Positions 18,519 through 28,836 of a DNA stretch of 64,000 nucleotides are shown one piece after another. Source of the stretch: RI-153 sp041391225 (GTDB lineage Bacteria > Chloroflexota > Anaerolineae > Caldilineales > Caldilineaceae); assembly GCA_041391225.1 (NCBI GenBank), contig JAWKOL010000004.1, forward strand, positions 124,001 through 188,000, in the 5' to 3' direction. Each line of letters begins with the position of its first letter. Position 1 is the stretch's first letter. The translations under genes were made by a program, and so were the position numbers. The notes beneath the pieces are model-generated. The model made no database searches and had not been told where the DNA came from. It saw only the letters and a list, made by a program, of their open reading frames with translations.

Positions 18519-19731
18519 ATGAAACCGTTGTGGAAAAACGTCACCCTGTGGAGTTTGACGCTGGGCCATTTCAGCGTGGATATGCTGGCCGGCGCCATGC
18601 CGATTGTGGTGGGTCTCTACCTCAAAGAGACGCTTTTGCTCGATCTGGCGCAGATCGGCCTGATGTTGGCTGTCTTCAAGATTGCGTCCTCGTTGACACA
18701 GCCGGTCTTTGGCTACTACAGCGATCTCTACGGTGGACGCTGGTTTGCTGTGGGCGGTGTGCTGTGGATGTCTCTGCTGATTGCCATCATCGGTTTCTTG
18801 CCCGACTTCAACACGGCGCTGATTATTGCAGGGTTGGCCGGTTTCGGCTCGGCGGCTTTCCACCCGCAGGGTGCGTCGGGGGCGAATGCAGCCGCCGGCC
18901 CGAAGAAGAAGACGGCGGGCGTGGCGATGTTTATGCTGGGCGGCAACATGGGTTACGCCGTAGGGCCAATCCTGGCGGCGCTGATCATGGAAAATGTGGG
19001 GGTACGCGGCACGGCGCTGCTCTCGCTGGTGTCGCTGCTGACGGTGCCGATGTTGTACTTCTTAACCGGTCAAGCTCAGCGCAGCGCCGGCGCCGTAGAA
19101 CGCAAAGCCAGTTGGAAGATCGAACTCAACCCGGCCTTTACGATGCTGGCCATCGTGGCGCTGATCCTCACCATGTCGCTGCGGGCGTGGTCACAGGAAT
19201 CGTTCTCGGCCTTCCTGCCCCAATATTTCGTGGATCTCGCCCAGTTCAGCCGCGAACAGGCCAGCCTGCTCTCGTCGGTGATGCTCTTTGTGCTGGCCTT
19301 CGGCTCGGTGACCGGCGGCATGTTGTCCGACCGCTTCGGCGGCGTGCGTCATGGTGACGTCGATGCTGATCTCCGCACCGCTGATGGCGTTGATGTTCCA
19401 ATTGGGCGACACACGGGCCTTCTTGATTGCGCCGTTTGTGGGGTTTGCGTCGGGCGCAGCGTGGCCGCCCATGATCGTCATGGCGCAGTCGCTCTTCCCC
19501 AAGAACGCGGGCGTGGGAACAGGGATGGCGCTGGGCTTTGTCTTTGCGATGGGTGCGCTTGGGGTCTCGTTCACCGGCTGGCTGGCTGAACCGGTACACT
19601 TGGGGCTTTACGCCGCCATGCTCATGCTCTGCGTTGTCCCGGTGATCACGGCGCTCACGGCGATGTTCCTCCCCAATCTCAACCGCGCCGAAGCGCCGAA
19701 ACCGGCTGTGCAGCCTGCCGGCGCAGACTGA
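18519..19731 (+). CDS. MFS transporter, fosmidomycin-resistance (Fsr)-like, one frameshift
   Basis: ATG 18519 with CGAGGAAA upstream. The first part (MKPLWKNVTLWSLTLGHFSVDML) and the following helices, including FGYYSDLYGGRW and GSAAFHPQGASGANAAAG, are characteristic of the Fsr group of drug exporters (the FHP motif). The frame changes near 19350, after LSDRFGGV, and the remaining helices (VTSMLISAPLMALMF to LTAMFLPNLNRAE) follow to the stop at 19731. Twelve helices are expected when joined, about 403 residues. The substrate is unknown; fosmidomycin itself is not implied. A strong hairpin follows. Confidence 0.85.
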
Positions 19732-19756
19732 GGAGAAGAAGAAAGAATAAGAATGA

Positions 19757-19812
19757 AGATAGGGTAGACGAAGTTGGTTGCGTAGAAGCGCCCAACTTCG
19801 TCTACCCTATCT
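19757..19812. terminator. Long hairpin between convergent MFS genes
   Basis: A perfect 21-bp inverted repeat (19757-19777 with 19792-19812, 14-nt loop) that extends outward to about 29 bp with one mismatch. It sits between two converging transporters and ends in AT-rich arms, so it likely terminates both. Confidence 0.85.
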
Positions 19813-19833
19813 TTATTCTTCATTCATTTCTCG

Positions 19834-21050
19834 TCATTCTTTCACAAACGCGAGGACCAGCACCACCGAAATCCCCACACACACGGCGGCCACCGGCCCC
19901 AACCCCATCACGCCGAACTGTGTGTACGCCCAAGGACCAGTCAATCCCGCCAGCGTGGAGGCGGCCAGCGTGAAAGCGGCAGAGAGCGTCATCACCTTGC
20001 CCCGTTGCGCGGGGACCTGTTCGCTGATCAACGAGATGTTGCTGACGATGCCGAACTCGAAGAAGAAACGCATCAACGCCAGCGCCACCACCACCGGCAG
20101 CAGCGCCACATTGAACAGCGGCAGCGTCGCATAGATCACGAAGACGCCGATCATCCCCGCCAGCACCGAACGCCGCTTGCCCACACGGTCGGTGATCAGC
20201 GAAACCAGCACACTCCCCCCAGATCGGCCACCCCTTGAATCAGGGCGATTGTCCCTAGCAGTGCCGGAGACAATCCGTACTCCGCTTGCAGCCAACCGCC
20301 GTGGATGATCAAAATATGGAATTGGGCGAAGAAGAAAAACGCGTTGGCGACGATCAGGGCGTAGGCAGAACGGTTGTTGCTCTCCAGGCGAAAGAAGGCA
20401 CGCAGGCGTTGGGGTAGATCCGCTATGGAGGACGCCGACACAGGTTCGGGCGGCGCGAGGGCGCCGTCTTCGCGGGCGCTGGGCATGAAGGCAAAGGCCA
20501 CGAAGCCCACCGCCATCCCCGCCGCCATCACAAAGAAGGGGGCGCGCCATCCCTGCGCTTCGAGCCACAACCCCAGCAGCGACAGCCCCACGATACCGGC
20601 CAGCGCCCAGGCGTATTCGAGCACGCCGATCCCCTGGGCGCGGCGTTCGTAGGGCAGCCGCGCGCTGACATACGCCTGCAACGTCGGCACAAAGCTGCTC
20701 AGCCCCAGCCCAGATAGGATCATCCCGGGAATCAGCGTCCACATGCCGTTGCTCAGGCCGATCAGCAGCGTCCCCGCCGCCGCCATCAACAGCCCCAGCC
20801 GCATCACGCGCCGATAGCCGCTACGATCCGCCAGCGCGCCGAAGAATGGTGACGCCAATCCCATAGCGCTGCGGATACTCACCAGCCGCCCCAACGTCAC
20901 CACATCCAGGCCCACGCCCGCCGCCACCGTGGCCAGGAAGGGGTTGAAGATCTGCGTTTTTGTGTCGATCACCAGCCGCGTGGCGATGGCGACCGCCATC
21001 AACTGGCGGAAACCAGCCAGTTGACGTCTCGGTTTTGGTTTTTGCGACAA
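19834..21050 (-). CDS. MFS transporter, one frameshift
   Basis: Starts at 21050 with MSQKPKPRRQLAGFRQLM. Helices include FFGALADRSGYRRVMRLGLL (the MFS loop 2-3 motif), GMILSGLGLSSFVPTLQAYVSARLPYERRAQGIG, and a central soluble loop (about 190-225). The frame breaks near 20218 within a run of six C, and the C-terminal half continues as SVLVSLITDRVGKRRSVLAGMIGVF to AFVKE at 19834. Joined length is about 405 residues. A MFS efflux or uptake protein with unknown substrate. The homopolymer location supports a sequencing error rather than a real pseudogene. Confidence 0.82.
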
Positions 21051-21071
21051 AGTGGACCTCGAGCCGTGGGG

Positions 21072-21830
21072 TTAGTCGTCGATACGGTTGACCACGATCC
21101 CGGCGGGTGGCACAAAGACGAAGGTGGCTGGATCGATGGTTTGGTTGAACTGGACGCTTTGGAAACGCAAGGAGAAGCCGCGTTCGGTCTCGATCAGCAG
21201 CGGATAGTAGAATTCGCGATCCAGGCCGACGGTCAGTTGCTGGGCATCGAAGGGAGGCAATGGCTGCGCCAGGAGGATCTGTACGCGCAACATGGTGCGC
21301 CCTGCCACCCGTTCTTCGCCAAGGATCTGGATATCGGCGGCATTTTGCAGCGCCGCCAGCACCGCCTCGGGCATCGATTCGAGGATGGATCCGCCCACAT
21401 CGACGTTGGCTGCCGGCGAGTAGCCGGCGCGGCTGGTGACAGTGGCTACGCCCAGATTGGGGTTGTAAAACCAGGCTTCTTCTTCCGAAAGCACCAACGT
21501 TGTCTTCTGATTCGGCCCCACCGGCGCCAAACCGGGCGGGCCGGATTCAACCTCGGCGCGCAGACGCAGCGGTCGATGGATCCACAACTCCTGATCGATC
21601 ACCACAGCGCCGTTGACCAGTTGGATCGTCCCCTGCACCGTGTCCACGCGCGACAGGCGTTGATCCATGCGCACCGCCAGGTCCTCGGCGCTGGGGATGC
21701 CGTCATCGGCCCGGGTGACGAGCAGCCAGGCGATCACCAGCAGCACAACGCCTACCAACACCGCGGAGGCGACGAAGGCAGGCGAACGGCGATCCAGGCG
21801 CAAAAGGCGAGATCGGAGGGACACGGGCAT
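21072..21830 (-). CDS. Membrane-anchored LolA/RseB-like protein
   Basis: 252 residues with one N-terminal helix (FVASAVLVGVVLLVIAWLLV). The exported part begins with DLAVRMDQRLSRVDTVQGTIQLV and continues with strands such as LWIHRPLRLRAEVE, KTTLVLSEEEAWFYNPNLGVATV, LRVQILLAQP, LTVGLDREFYYPLLIE and FRFQSVQFNQTIDPATFVFVPPAG, with the last segment typical of the LolA/LppX/RseB half-barrel fold. Such proteins bind lipids or lipoproteins or regulate anti-sigma factors. No partner is visible here. It lies 21 nt downstream of the MFS start on the same strand, so transcription is probably shared. Confidence 0.7.
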   Translation of the reverse strand: MPVSLRSRLLRLDRRSPAFVASAVLVGVVLLVIAWLLVTRADDGIPSAEDLAVRMDQRLSRVDTVQGTIQLVNGAVVIDQELWIHRPLRLRAEVESGPPGLAPVGPNQKTTLVLSEEEAWFYNPNLGVATVTSRAGYSPAANVDVGGSILESMPEAVLAALQNAADIQILGEERVAGRTMLRVQILLAQPLPPFDAQQLTVGLDREFYYPLLIETERGFSLRFQSVQFNQTIDPATFVFVPPAGIVVNRIDD

Positions 21831-21861
21831 CCTTTAGCAATGAGATAGTGGTGATACCGCG

Positions 21862-21932
21862 ACAGGTGCGACGCACTGGCCGAGATCAGATGCGAATGCC
21901 GGATGAAGTCCTAGCCAGTGCGTCGCACCTGT
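21862..21932. repeat. 19-bp inverted repeat between LolA-like and ATPase genes
   Basis: ACAGGTGCGACGCACTGGC (21862-21880) and its exact inverse (21914-21932) separated by 33 nt. Downstream of the P-type ATPase on the minus strand. No T run, so either a processing or stabilising hairpin or a repetitive extragenic element. Confidence 0.7.
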
Positions 21933-21974
21933 GTGGTCAGACGGGATTCATGAGATGGGGTAGAAAGTGCCATT

Positions 21975-24848
21975 CTACCGCTTCCGATCTGGGATGACCA
22001 ATTTCGCTACTTCCATCACCACCACCACCGACGCGGCCACGCCGGCAGACAGCAGCCAATCGAAGAGGGTCAGCGGCACAGTCTCGAAGGCCCGTTGCAG
22101 CGGACCAACGTAGACAACAGCCATGTGCAGTAGCAGACTCGCGGCCACGGCGATCCACAGCCAGCGGTTGTTGAACAGCCCATTGGCAAAGATGCTGCGC
22201 CGTTGGCTGCGCATGTTGAAGACGTTGAACATCTGGAACATCACCAAAGTGGTGAACGCGGCGGTGCGCGCGTAGCGCATCACCAGTTCGCTGTCATCCG
22301 AGAAGGTGATCAACTCGAAGAGGCCGCCGGGCAGGTAGCCGTCGAGCACGAAGAGCGTGCCCAGCATCATCACCAGCCCTACCAGGCCAATCGTGGTCCA
22401 CATGCTCAGATCGATCACCGGCTCGTTGCGGTTGCGCGGCGGACGATCCATCAAGCCGTCTTCGGCGGGGTCCACGCCCAGCGCCAGCGCCGGCCCGCCA
22501 TCGGTGACAAGGTTGATCCACAGGATCTGCACCGCCAGCAACGGCAAGAAGAGCGCGCCGCCTTGGCCGATCAACCCCAGCACGCCAGCCAGGACAATGC
22601 CCACGAACATGGTCATCACTTCACCGGCGTTGCTGCTGAGCAGATAGCGGATGAATTTTTTGATGTTGTCGAGGATGCTGCGCCCTTCGGAGATGGCGGC
22701 GACGATGGTGGCGAAGTTGTCGTCGGCCAGCACCATGTCGCCGGCTTCCTTACTCACGTCGGTGCCGGTGATGCCCATGGCCACGCCAATGTCGGCCTGA
22801 CGCAGCGCGGGCGCATCGTTGACGCCGTCGCCGGTCATGGCGACCACTTCGCCGTGCTCTTTGAGCGCGCGCACGATGCGCAGTTTGTGCTCGGGGTTGA
22901 CCCGGGCGTAAACGTTGACGGTGCGCACCACATCGGCCAGTTCGGCGTCGTCCATGCGCGCCAGTTCCTGCCCGGTGACAGCCTCGGCGTCCTCTGCGGC
23001 GATGCCCAGTTCTTTGGCGATGGCCAGCGCCGTGAGCGCGTGATCGCCGGTGATCATGATGGTGCGGATGCCCGCGCCGTGGGCCTGTTTCACCGAGTCC
23101 TTGGCCTCGGCGCGGGGCGGATCGATCATGCCCATCAGCCCTTCCCAGATCAGATCGCGCTCCAGATCTTCGGCGTCGAACTCGGTTCGCCCGGCCATTT
23201 CGGCGGGGATTTCGCGTGAGGCAAAGGCAAGCGTGCGCAACGCGCCGCCGGCAAATTCCTCGTTGACGGCAAGGATGCGCTGGCGCAGATCGTCGGTCAA
23301 GGCGATCACTTCTTCGCCGCGGCGCACGTGGGTACATAGATCGATCACCACATCGGGCGCACCCTTCTCAAAGGCGATGGGGCGATCCTCCAGTTTGTGG
23401 ATGGTGGCCATGCGTTTGCGTTCGGAGCTGAAGGGGATTTCGCCATCGCGCGGCATGTCGCGACGCAGTTCTTCGGGGTCGATGCCGGCTTTGCAGGCGG
23501 CCACGAGCAGCGCCCCCTCGGTGGGATCGCCGTCGATGGCCCAGCGGTCTTCGTCATTGCGCACCAGGCGGGCGTCGTTGTTGAGCGATGCGCCGCGCAA
23601 CAACGCCACCAGATGCCCATCGTCCTTGTCGAAGGGATCGCCTTCGGGCGTCTGGAACTCGCCTTCGGGTTCGTAGCCTTCGCCGCTCACGGTGAGCACC
23701 TGATCCACGCCCAAGAGGACGCGGCGCACAGTCATCTGGTTACGGGTGAGGGTGCCTGTCTTGTCGCTGCAGATCACGGTGGCGCTGCCCAGCGTTTCCA
23801 CGGCGGGCAGGCGGCGCACGATGGCGTTGCGTTCGGCCATACGGCGCACGCCCAGGGCCAGCACCGCCGTCACCACAGCGGGTAGCCCTTCGGGGATGGC
23901 GGCCACGGCCAGGGCCACGCCAAAGAGGAACATGTCGATCAGGATGTCACTGGTGATGGTGCCCTCGCGTAGCACGCCGGTGGCGGTGACAATCGCGGCC
24001 ACAGCCAGCACCAGCACGCCCAACTGCTTGCCGATGCGCGCCAGCTCGCGTTGCAGCGGCGTCTCTTCTTCTTCCACGCTCTGGATCAGCGTGGCGATGT
24101 CGCCCATTTGCGTCTTCATGCCGGTGGCCACCACCACGGCTTCGGCGCGCCCGTAGGTGACAGCCGATCCCATGTAGACCATGTTCTTGCGGTCGCCCAG
24201 CGGCGCGTCGGGGTTCTCCAGCACGTGGATCTGCTTGTGAACCGGCACCGATTCGCCGGTAAGCGCCGATTCTTCCACGTTGATGTTGGCGCTGTGGATC
24301 AGGCGGGCGTCGGCGGGGATGCGATCCCCGGCTTCCAGAATGAGCACGTCGCCCGGGGTCAGGTCGCGGGCGGGGATGTCGCGTACTTTGCCGTCGCGGC
24401 GCACGGTGGATTCGGGTGAGGCCATCTTCTTGAGCGCGGCCACAGCCTGTTCGGCTCGGTATTCCTGGAAGAAGCCCAGCAGCGCGTTGAGGATCACGAT
24501 GGCCAGGATCACGATGCTGTCGTAGGGCAGCGGCTCGTGGCCGGGGCTGCCCCGTTCCACCAGCCACAGCACAGCAGAAACCACGGTGGCGGCAAGCAGC
24601 ACAATGACCAGCGGCTCGGTGAACTGCTGGAGCAGGATCTGCCAGGGCTGGATGCGTCCCTCTTCGGTGAGTTCGTTGGGGCCGTGCTGTTCGAGGCGGC
24701 GCTGGGCTTCTTCGCTGCTCAGCCCCTGTTTGGGATCAACTTCGAGCGCGGCGGTCGCTTCGTCGACCGTCATCATGAACCATTCGCGCCCGTTTGGCGC
24801 TAGATCGGGCGTGGCGGGTGAGGTACGAGGGATCTCACTCACAGTCAC
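21975..24848 (-). CDS. P-type Ca2+ ATPase (SERCA type, P2A-like)
   Basis: 957 residues. Motifs in order: TGES (197-200), PEGLP in M4 (Glu320), DKTGT with phospho-Asp362, FEKGAPD for nucleotide binding, MITGDHALTA and AMTGDGVNDAPAL. M5 reads SSNAGEV and M6 NLVTDGGPA; with the M4 Glu these match SERCA Ca2+ sites I and II (Glu309, Asn768, Glu771, Asn796, Thr799, Asp800 equivalents). A typical N-terminal cation ATPase domain precedes (SSEEAQRRLEQHGPNEL). It pumps Ca2+ (possibly Mn2+) out of the cytoplasm. Its gene is alone between FtsK and the LolA-like gene; no riboswitch is seen upstream. Confidence 0.93.
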   Translation of the reverse strand: MTVSEIPRTSPATPDLAPNGREWFMMTVDEATAALEVDPKQGLSSEEAQRRLEQHGPNELTEEGRIQPWQILLQQFTEPLVIVLLAATVVSAVLWLVERGSPGHEPLPYDSIVILAIVILNALLGFFQEYRAEQAVAALKKMASPESTVRRDGKVRDIPARDLTPGDVLILEAGDRIPADARLIHSANINVEESALTGESVPVHKQIHVLENPDAPLGDRKNMVYMGSAVTYGRAEAVVVATGMKTQMGDIATLIQSVEEEETPLQRELARIGKQLGVLVLAVAAIVTATGVLREGTITSDILIDMFLFGVALAVAAIPEGLPAVVTAVLALGVRRMAERNAIVRRLPAVETLGSATVICSDKTGTLTRNQMTVRRVLLGVDQVLTVSGEGYEPEGEFQTPEGDPFDKDDGHLVALLRGASLNNDARLVRNDEDRWAIDGDPTEGALLVAACKAGIDPEELRRDMPRDGEIPFSSERKRMATIHKLEDRPIAFEKGAPDVVIDLCTHVRRGEEVIALTDDLRQRILAVNEEFAGGALRTLAFASREIPAEMAGRTEFDAEDLERDLIWEGLMGMIDPPRAEAKDSVKQAHGAGIRTIMITGDHALTALAIAKELGIAAEDAEAVTGQELARMDDAELADVVRTVNVYARVNPEHKLRIVRALKEHGEVVAMTGDGVNDAPALRQADIGVAMGITGTDVSKEAGDMVLADDNFATIVAAISEGRSILDNIKKFIRYLLSSNAGEVMTMFVGIVLAGVLGLIGQGGALFLPLLAVQILWINLVTDGGPALALGVDPAEDGLMDRPPRNRNEPVIDLSMWTTIGLVGLVMMLGTLFVLDGYLPGGLFELITFSDDSELVMRYARTAAFTTLVMFQMFNVFNMRSQRRSIFANGLFNNRWLWIAVAASLLLHMAVVYVGPLQRAFETVPLTLFDWLLSAGVAASVVVVMEVAKLVIPDRKR

Positions 24849-24949
24849 GTTCCTTTCGGGTTGTATTGGTGATTTGTAAATGGTGATTGGGTCAGAGGCG
24901 ATCTGGACAAAACGTCACTGGTCTGTCGTCAGTGGTCTGTCGCTCGCCT

Positions 24950-27496
24950 CTACATCCAGATTTTGGGTGTATCGTCGTCGTCGCCGATGATGCGCGGCTT
25001 GATGGGTGGGGACGATTTGGGCGGTTCGGCAGGGGACGGTGCGGCGCTTTTGGGATCTTCGAGGTAGACGACGCGCCCCTGTGATCCGCCTTGATCGGGG
25101 CCGAGAATGCCGGCATCTTCCAGTTGTTCCACCAGCCGGCTGGCGCGGGTGTAGCCGATGCGCAGACGTCGCTGGAGCAGGGTCACCGATCCGCGGCCCG
25201 CGGCCTGCACCACTTCCACGGCGGCGTCGAAGAGATCGTCGCGGCTGTCCACGGTCTTCATCACTTCGATCTGCTCGAAGAGCGGCTGCACCATTGGCTC
25301 GGTGGCAGGCAAGGCGTTGTCGTCGTCGTCATCGTCCTCCCAGACTGTGGGCGTGGACTTGCGCGGCGGCTCGGGGACGTAGTCGGTGGCCAGCGTCTCG
25401 GTGACGTCGGGCAGGGCGGGCGGCGTGTAGCTCTCCAGGCTGCGGATGCCCTTCCAGTAGCGCACGATGCGGTTGATCTCGTCGTCGTTGAGATAGGTGC
25501 CTTGCAGGCGTTCCAGTTTACTGGAATCCGGCGGCATGAAGAGCATGTCACCGCGACCCAGCAGTCGCTCGGCCCCGGGGACATCGAGGATCACACGGCT
25601 GTCGGTTTGGCTGCTCACGGCAAAGGCGACGCGGGTGGGGAAGTTGGCCTTGATCAGGCCGGTGATGACGTCTACAGACGGGCGCTGTGTGGCGATGAGC
25701 AGGTGAATGCCCACGGCGCGCGCCATCTGCGCCAGGCGGCAGACGTGCTTTTCCACCTCTTCGGCGGCGGTCATCATCAGATCGGCCATTTCGTCGATGA
25801 TGATGACGATGAAGGGCAGGATCGGCTCGTTGCGCTTGCGCAGGTATTCGTTGTAGCGTTCCAGATCGCGCGTATTGGCCTTGTTGAGCAGTTGGTAGCG
25901 CCGCTCCATCTCCTTCACCGCCCAGTAGAGCACACCCGATGCCTTGTCCACTTCGGTGACGACGGGGCTGAGCAGGTGCGGCACGCCGTTGTAGTTGGTC
26001 AGCTCCACCATTTTGGGATCGACCATGAGCAGGCGCAGCGTCTCGGGCGTGTGGCTGAGCAGCAGGCAACTGATGATGGAGTTGATACACGCCGACTTGC
26101 CCGAACCGGTGGCGCCGGCGATGAGGGCATGGGGCATTCGCGCCAGATCGGTGACCACGGGCTTGCCTTTGACGTCTTCGCCCAGGGCGATGGGCAGTTT
26201 GGCCTTGCGCTGGATGGCTGCGAACTCGTCGCTTTCCATCAATTCTTTGAGGCCGACGACGTTGCTCTCGCCGTTGGGGACTTCGACGCCCACGTAGTTT
26301 GTGCCTGGCACGGGTGCTTCGATGCGCACGCTGGGCGCGGCCAGGGCCAGGGCCAGATCGTTGCTCAGCCCCGCGATCTTGGCGACTTTGACCTTGGTCT
26401 TCTTGGTTTCGCCGCGCACGGTGCGCTCGATGTAGCCCGGTTCGATCAGATATTGGGTGACGGTGGGGCCGATGTTCACTTCTTTGAAGCGCGCGGGGAC
26501 GCCGAACAGTTCCAGCGTCTTCTCGATCATCTTGCCGCGCTCGCGGATCTTCTCGTAGCTGTCGATGTAGCGATCCCAGTCGGAGAGCATGTCGTCGATG
26601 CGTGGGAGTGTCCACGATTGGACGCCGCCCACGACGCGAGGCGTGAGCGTGCCTTCTTCGCTGGGTTTGGTCAACGGTGGGCGCGGACGTGTGTCCGCGG
26701 CGGGCTGTGCTGGGTCCGGTGCGGCAGGCGCAGGCGCTTGCGGCAAGGAACGGGCGCGCACGGCGGCCGGCGGCAATTGGATCTTGGGTTCGTCGTCGGC
26801 GCGGGGTAGCGACGGCTTGGGGACACGTTCGAGCATACGCTTCCACCAAGGAAGCTCGCCGCTGGCCAGGGGGAACTCGGGTTGCAGGTCGATGGCGCGG
26901 TCCTGGCGCTGTGCGCGGGCGCCGTCCATCATGTCGGCGGCGATGTCCCAGCTATCGAGCAGGAAATCCACGATCACCCGCCCAGTGAGCAGCACCAGGC
27001 CGGCAGCGGCCAGCACAACGATGATCACCCAGCCGCCCCACACGCTCAGCCCCGCTTCCAGACCATCGGCCAGCCACAGCCCCAACTGCCCGCCCAACTC
27101 GCCGGCGCGGGCGAGGTCACCGCGCAGCGAAGAGGGCGAGGCCAGCGTCACCCCGGTGATGTAGGCCACGAAGAGGAGGAAGATCCCCACGGGACGCTGC
27201 CAGGGCAGATCGGGCATCTTCTCAATGGCGCGGATCACCATCCACAGCCCCACCGAGCCGGTGATCAGCGGCACACCCCACACGCCAACGCCCGTCCACG
27301 TGCGCCAGACGTCGATCCAGAATCCGGTCAGGCTGCCGCGGCTGTCGGTAAAGAGGCTGAGCAGCGTGAAGACGGAGATCACGATCAATGTGAGGCCCAC
27401 CACTTCGGGGCGCGCCAGCACCTTGAGTGCATTGGTCACCTGGTTGGAGAGCGATGGTTTCTTTTTGCGGCTTCTGGGGCTTCGTTTAGCAGGCAT
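24950..27496 (-). CDS. ftsK: FtsK/SpoIIIE DNA translocase
   Basis: 848 residues from ATG 27496 (MPAKRSPRSRKKKPS); a longer in-frame extension to 27601 looks spurious. Four to five N-terminal helices (VVGLTLIVISVFTLLSL, GVPLITGSVGLWMVI, VGIFLLFVAYITGV, GWVIIVVLAAAGLVLL) are followed by a proline-rich linker. The motor has GATGSGKSACINS (Walker A), LLMVDPKMVELTNYNGVPHLL and IIIDEMADLMM (Walker B). The C-terminal winged-helix gamma domain (LQRRLRIGYTRASRLVEQLEDAGI) reads KOPS-like polarising sequences. It pumps chromosomal DNA through the division septum and activates dimer resolution. About 100 nt separate it from the Ca2+ ATPase downstream. Confidence 0.95.
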   Translation of the reverse strand: MPAKRSPRSRKKKPSLSNQVTNALKVLARPEVVGLTLIVISVFTLLSLFTDSRGSLTGFWIDVWRTWTGVGVWGVPLITGSVGLWMVIRAIEKMPDLPWQRPVGIFLLFVAYITGVTLASPSSLRGDLARAGELGGQLGLWLADGLEAGLSVWGGWVIIVVLAAAGLVLLTGRVIVDFLLDSWDIAADMMDGARAQRQDRAIDLQPEFPLASGELPWWKRMLERVPKPSLPRADDEPKIQLPPAAVRARSLPQAPAPAAPDPAQPAADTRPRPPLTKPSEEGTLTPRVVGGVQSWTLPRIDDMLSDWDRYIDSYEKIRERGKMIEKTLELFGVPARFKEVNIGPTVTQYLIEPGYIERTVRGETKKTKVKVAKIAGLSNDLALALAAPSVRIEAPVPGTNYVGVEVPNGESNVVGLKELMESDEFAAIQRKAKLPIALGEDVKGKPVVTDLARMPHALIAGATGSGKSACINSIISCLLLSHTPETLRLLMVDPKMVELTNYNGVPHLLSPVVTEVDKASGVLYWAVKEMERRYQLLNKANTRDLERYNEYLRKRNEPILPFIVIIIDEMADLMMTAAEEVEKHVCRLAQMARAVGIHLLIATQRPSVDVITGLIKANFPTRVAFAVSSQTDSRVILDVPGAERLLGRGDMLFMPPDSSKLERLQGTYLNDDEINRIVRYWKGIRSLESYTPPALPDVTETLATDYVPEPPRKSTPTVWEDDDDDDNALPATEPMVQPLFEQIEVMKTVDSRDDLFDAAVEVVQAAGRGSVTLLQRRLRIGYTRASRLVEQLEDAGILGPDQGGSQGRVVYLEDPKSAAPSPAEPPKSSPPIKPRIIGDDDDTPKIWM

Positions 27497-27617
27497 TTTG
27501 GTCAGCAAGAACAAGGAAATCCACGAACACATGTTCGCCCGAGTATAGCACAGGCGATTGGGCGCTATCAAGATCCTATCGGGGATTGGGGCGCACGTCA
27601 AGCGGGGGCGAAGTCTC

Positions 27618-27747
27618 GGGTGTATTTCATGCTGGGGGCGAAAGTGCCGGGGACTTCACGATGGACGTGGCGACAAGAGCGAAAACCCCGTCTCGCTGCC
27701 GCGAAAAGTCCCCGGCACTTGACCTGCCCCCAACGTGAAATACACCC
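27618..27747. repeat. 130-nt imperfect palindrome
   Basis: Outer arms GGGTGTATTTCA (27618) and TGAAATACACCC (ending 27747), inner arms AAGTGCCGGGGACTT and AAGTCCCCGGCACTT. A second small palindrome, AACACGGATT/AATCCGTGTT, lies near 27932-27964. Lies between the divergent ftsK and CBM9-like genes. Confidence 0.75.
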
Positions 27748-28021
27748 CGAAGTCTCTACGATCTTGGGTTGACGGGGATAGAACGCGGATAAAGCGGATT
27801 GAGCGGATCGCGGCGGATTGAACCAGAAAACCTGTGATATACTGACTGGCCATCAATTTCAGTACTTCACGATTCTGACGCGGAGCAGGCATCCTGCACT
27901 GAGAAGAGCTTTTGTAAACACCGATGGAAAGGAACACGGATTCATCTGAAGAAATCCGTGTTCTCTACAATCCGTGTTTACAATTTTCATCCGCCGTGGC
28001 GTAACCACGAAGAGGTCACTC

Positions 28022-28836
28022 ATGCCGCACTCCTTCCCCTGCCCCGAAGACCGTATCGCCCGCTACACCGCCTACGCGCGGACACCCCCGCGCATCGACG
28101 GACGACTCGACGAAGCGTGTTGGCAGTCCGCGCCTCGTTCGCCTCGCTTCGTTGATCTGATCAGCGGCAAGCCCACCGTCCACGCCACCCATGCCGCCGT
28201 CCTATGGGACGATGACAACCTCTACGTGGGCTTTTGGGTGGAGGAACCCTTCGTCGGCGCCTTCCTCACCGAGCGCGACGCCCCCATCTACACCGACAAC
28301 GACGTGGAAGTCTTCATCGCCGGCCAGGACGCCTACTACGAGTTCGAGATCAACGCTTTCGGCACGGTCTACGAGGTCTTTTATGTTTGGGAAGAGGCGT
28401 ATGATCGGGGTAACTTCAGCCGCTTCCCCGGCCTGCAACGCAATGCGCCGGGCATTCACCCGTTCAACGGTGTGGGCTTCACCAATCATCCCCGCGGACC
28501 ACGCCTGGGCTTTGCGCAGTGGGACTTCCCGGCCTGCAAAGCGCCGTCTTCGTGGACGGGACGATCAACCAGCACGATGACCGCGACCGCGGTTGGACGG
28601 TGGAACTGGCCTTCCCCTGGGCGGGCATGGAAGCGCTGGCGCACAGCGATGGGCGGTCCTTGCCGCCGCGGCCCGGCGACACCTGGCGCATGGACTTTTC
28701 GCGCTTCAACCAGTACAAAGAAGCGCCCCCCGCCGACGACTCCGGCGGCTGGGCGTGGACACCCCACGGCGTCTGGGATTCGCATGTGCCGGAGTGCTTC
28801 GTCCATGTGACTTTTTCGGAGGAGACGGTGGCGTGA
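28022..28836 (+). CDS. CBM9/DOMON-like sugar-binding family protein, one frameshift
   Basis: ATG 28022. YARTPPRIDGRLDEACWQSAP is the signature opening of the carbohydrate-binding family 9-like domain, followed by AAVLWDDDNLYVGFWVEEP, DNDVEVFIAGQDAYYEFEINAFG and, after a frame change near 28520, GLQSAVFVDGTINQHDDRDRGWTVELAFPW and DTWRMDFSRFNQYKE. Joined length is about 270 residues. There is no signal peptide, which is common for this group. Function beyond possible glycan binding is unknown. The GTG start of the following acetyltransferase overlaps its TGA, so the two are coupled. Confidence 0.8.

Noticed and set aside
24849..24949. Riboswitch (yybP-ykoY type) upstream of the Ca2+ ATPase
   Set aside because: The intergenic segment on the correct strand shows only ATTGGTGATT-type repeats and GGTCTGTCG words, without the conserved aptamer blocks.
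25091..26809. Plus-strand ORF of 572 codons inside ftsK
   Set aside because: Antisense to a clear FtsK protein with intact motifs; His/Val-rich composition is typical of shadow frames.
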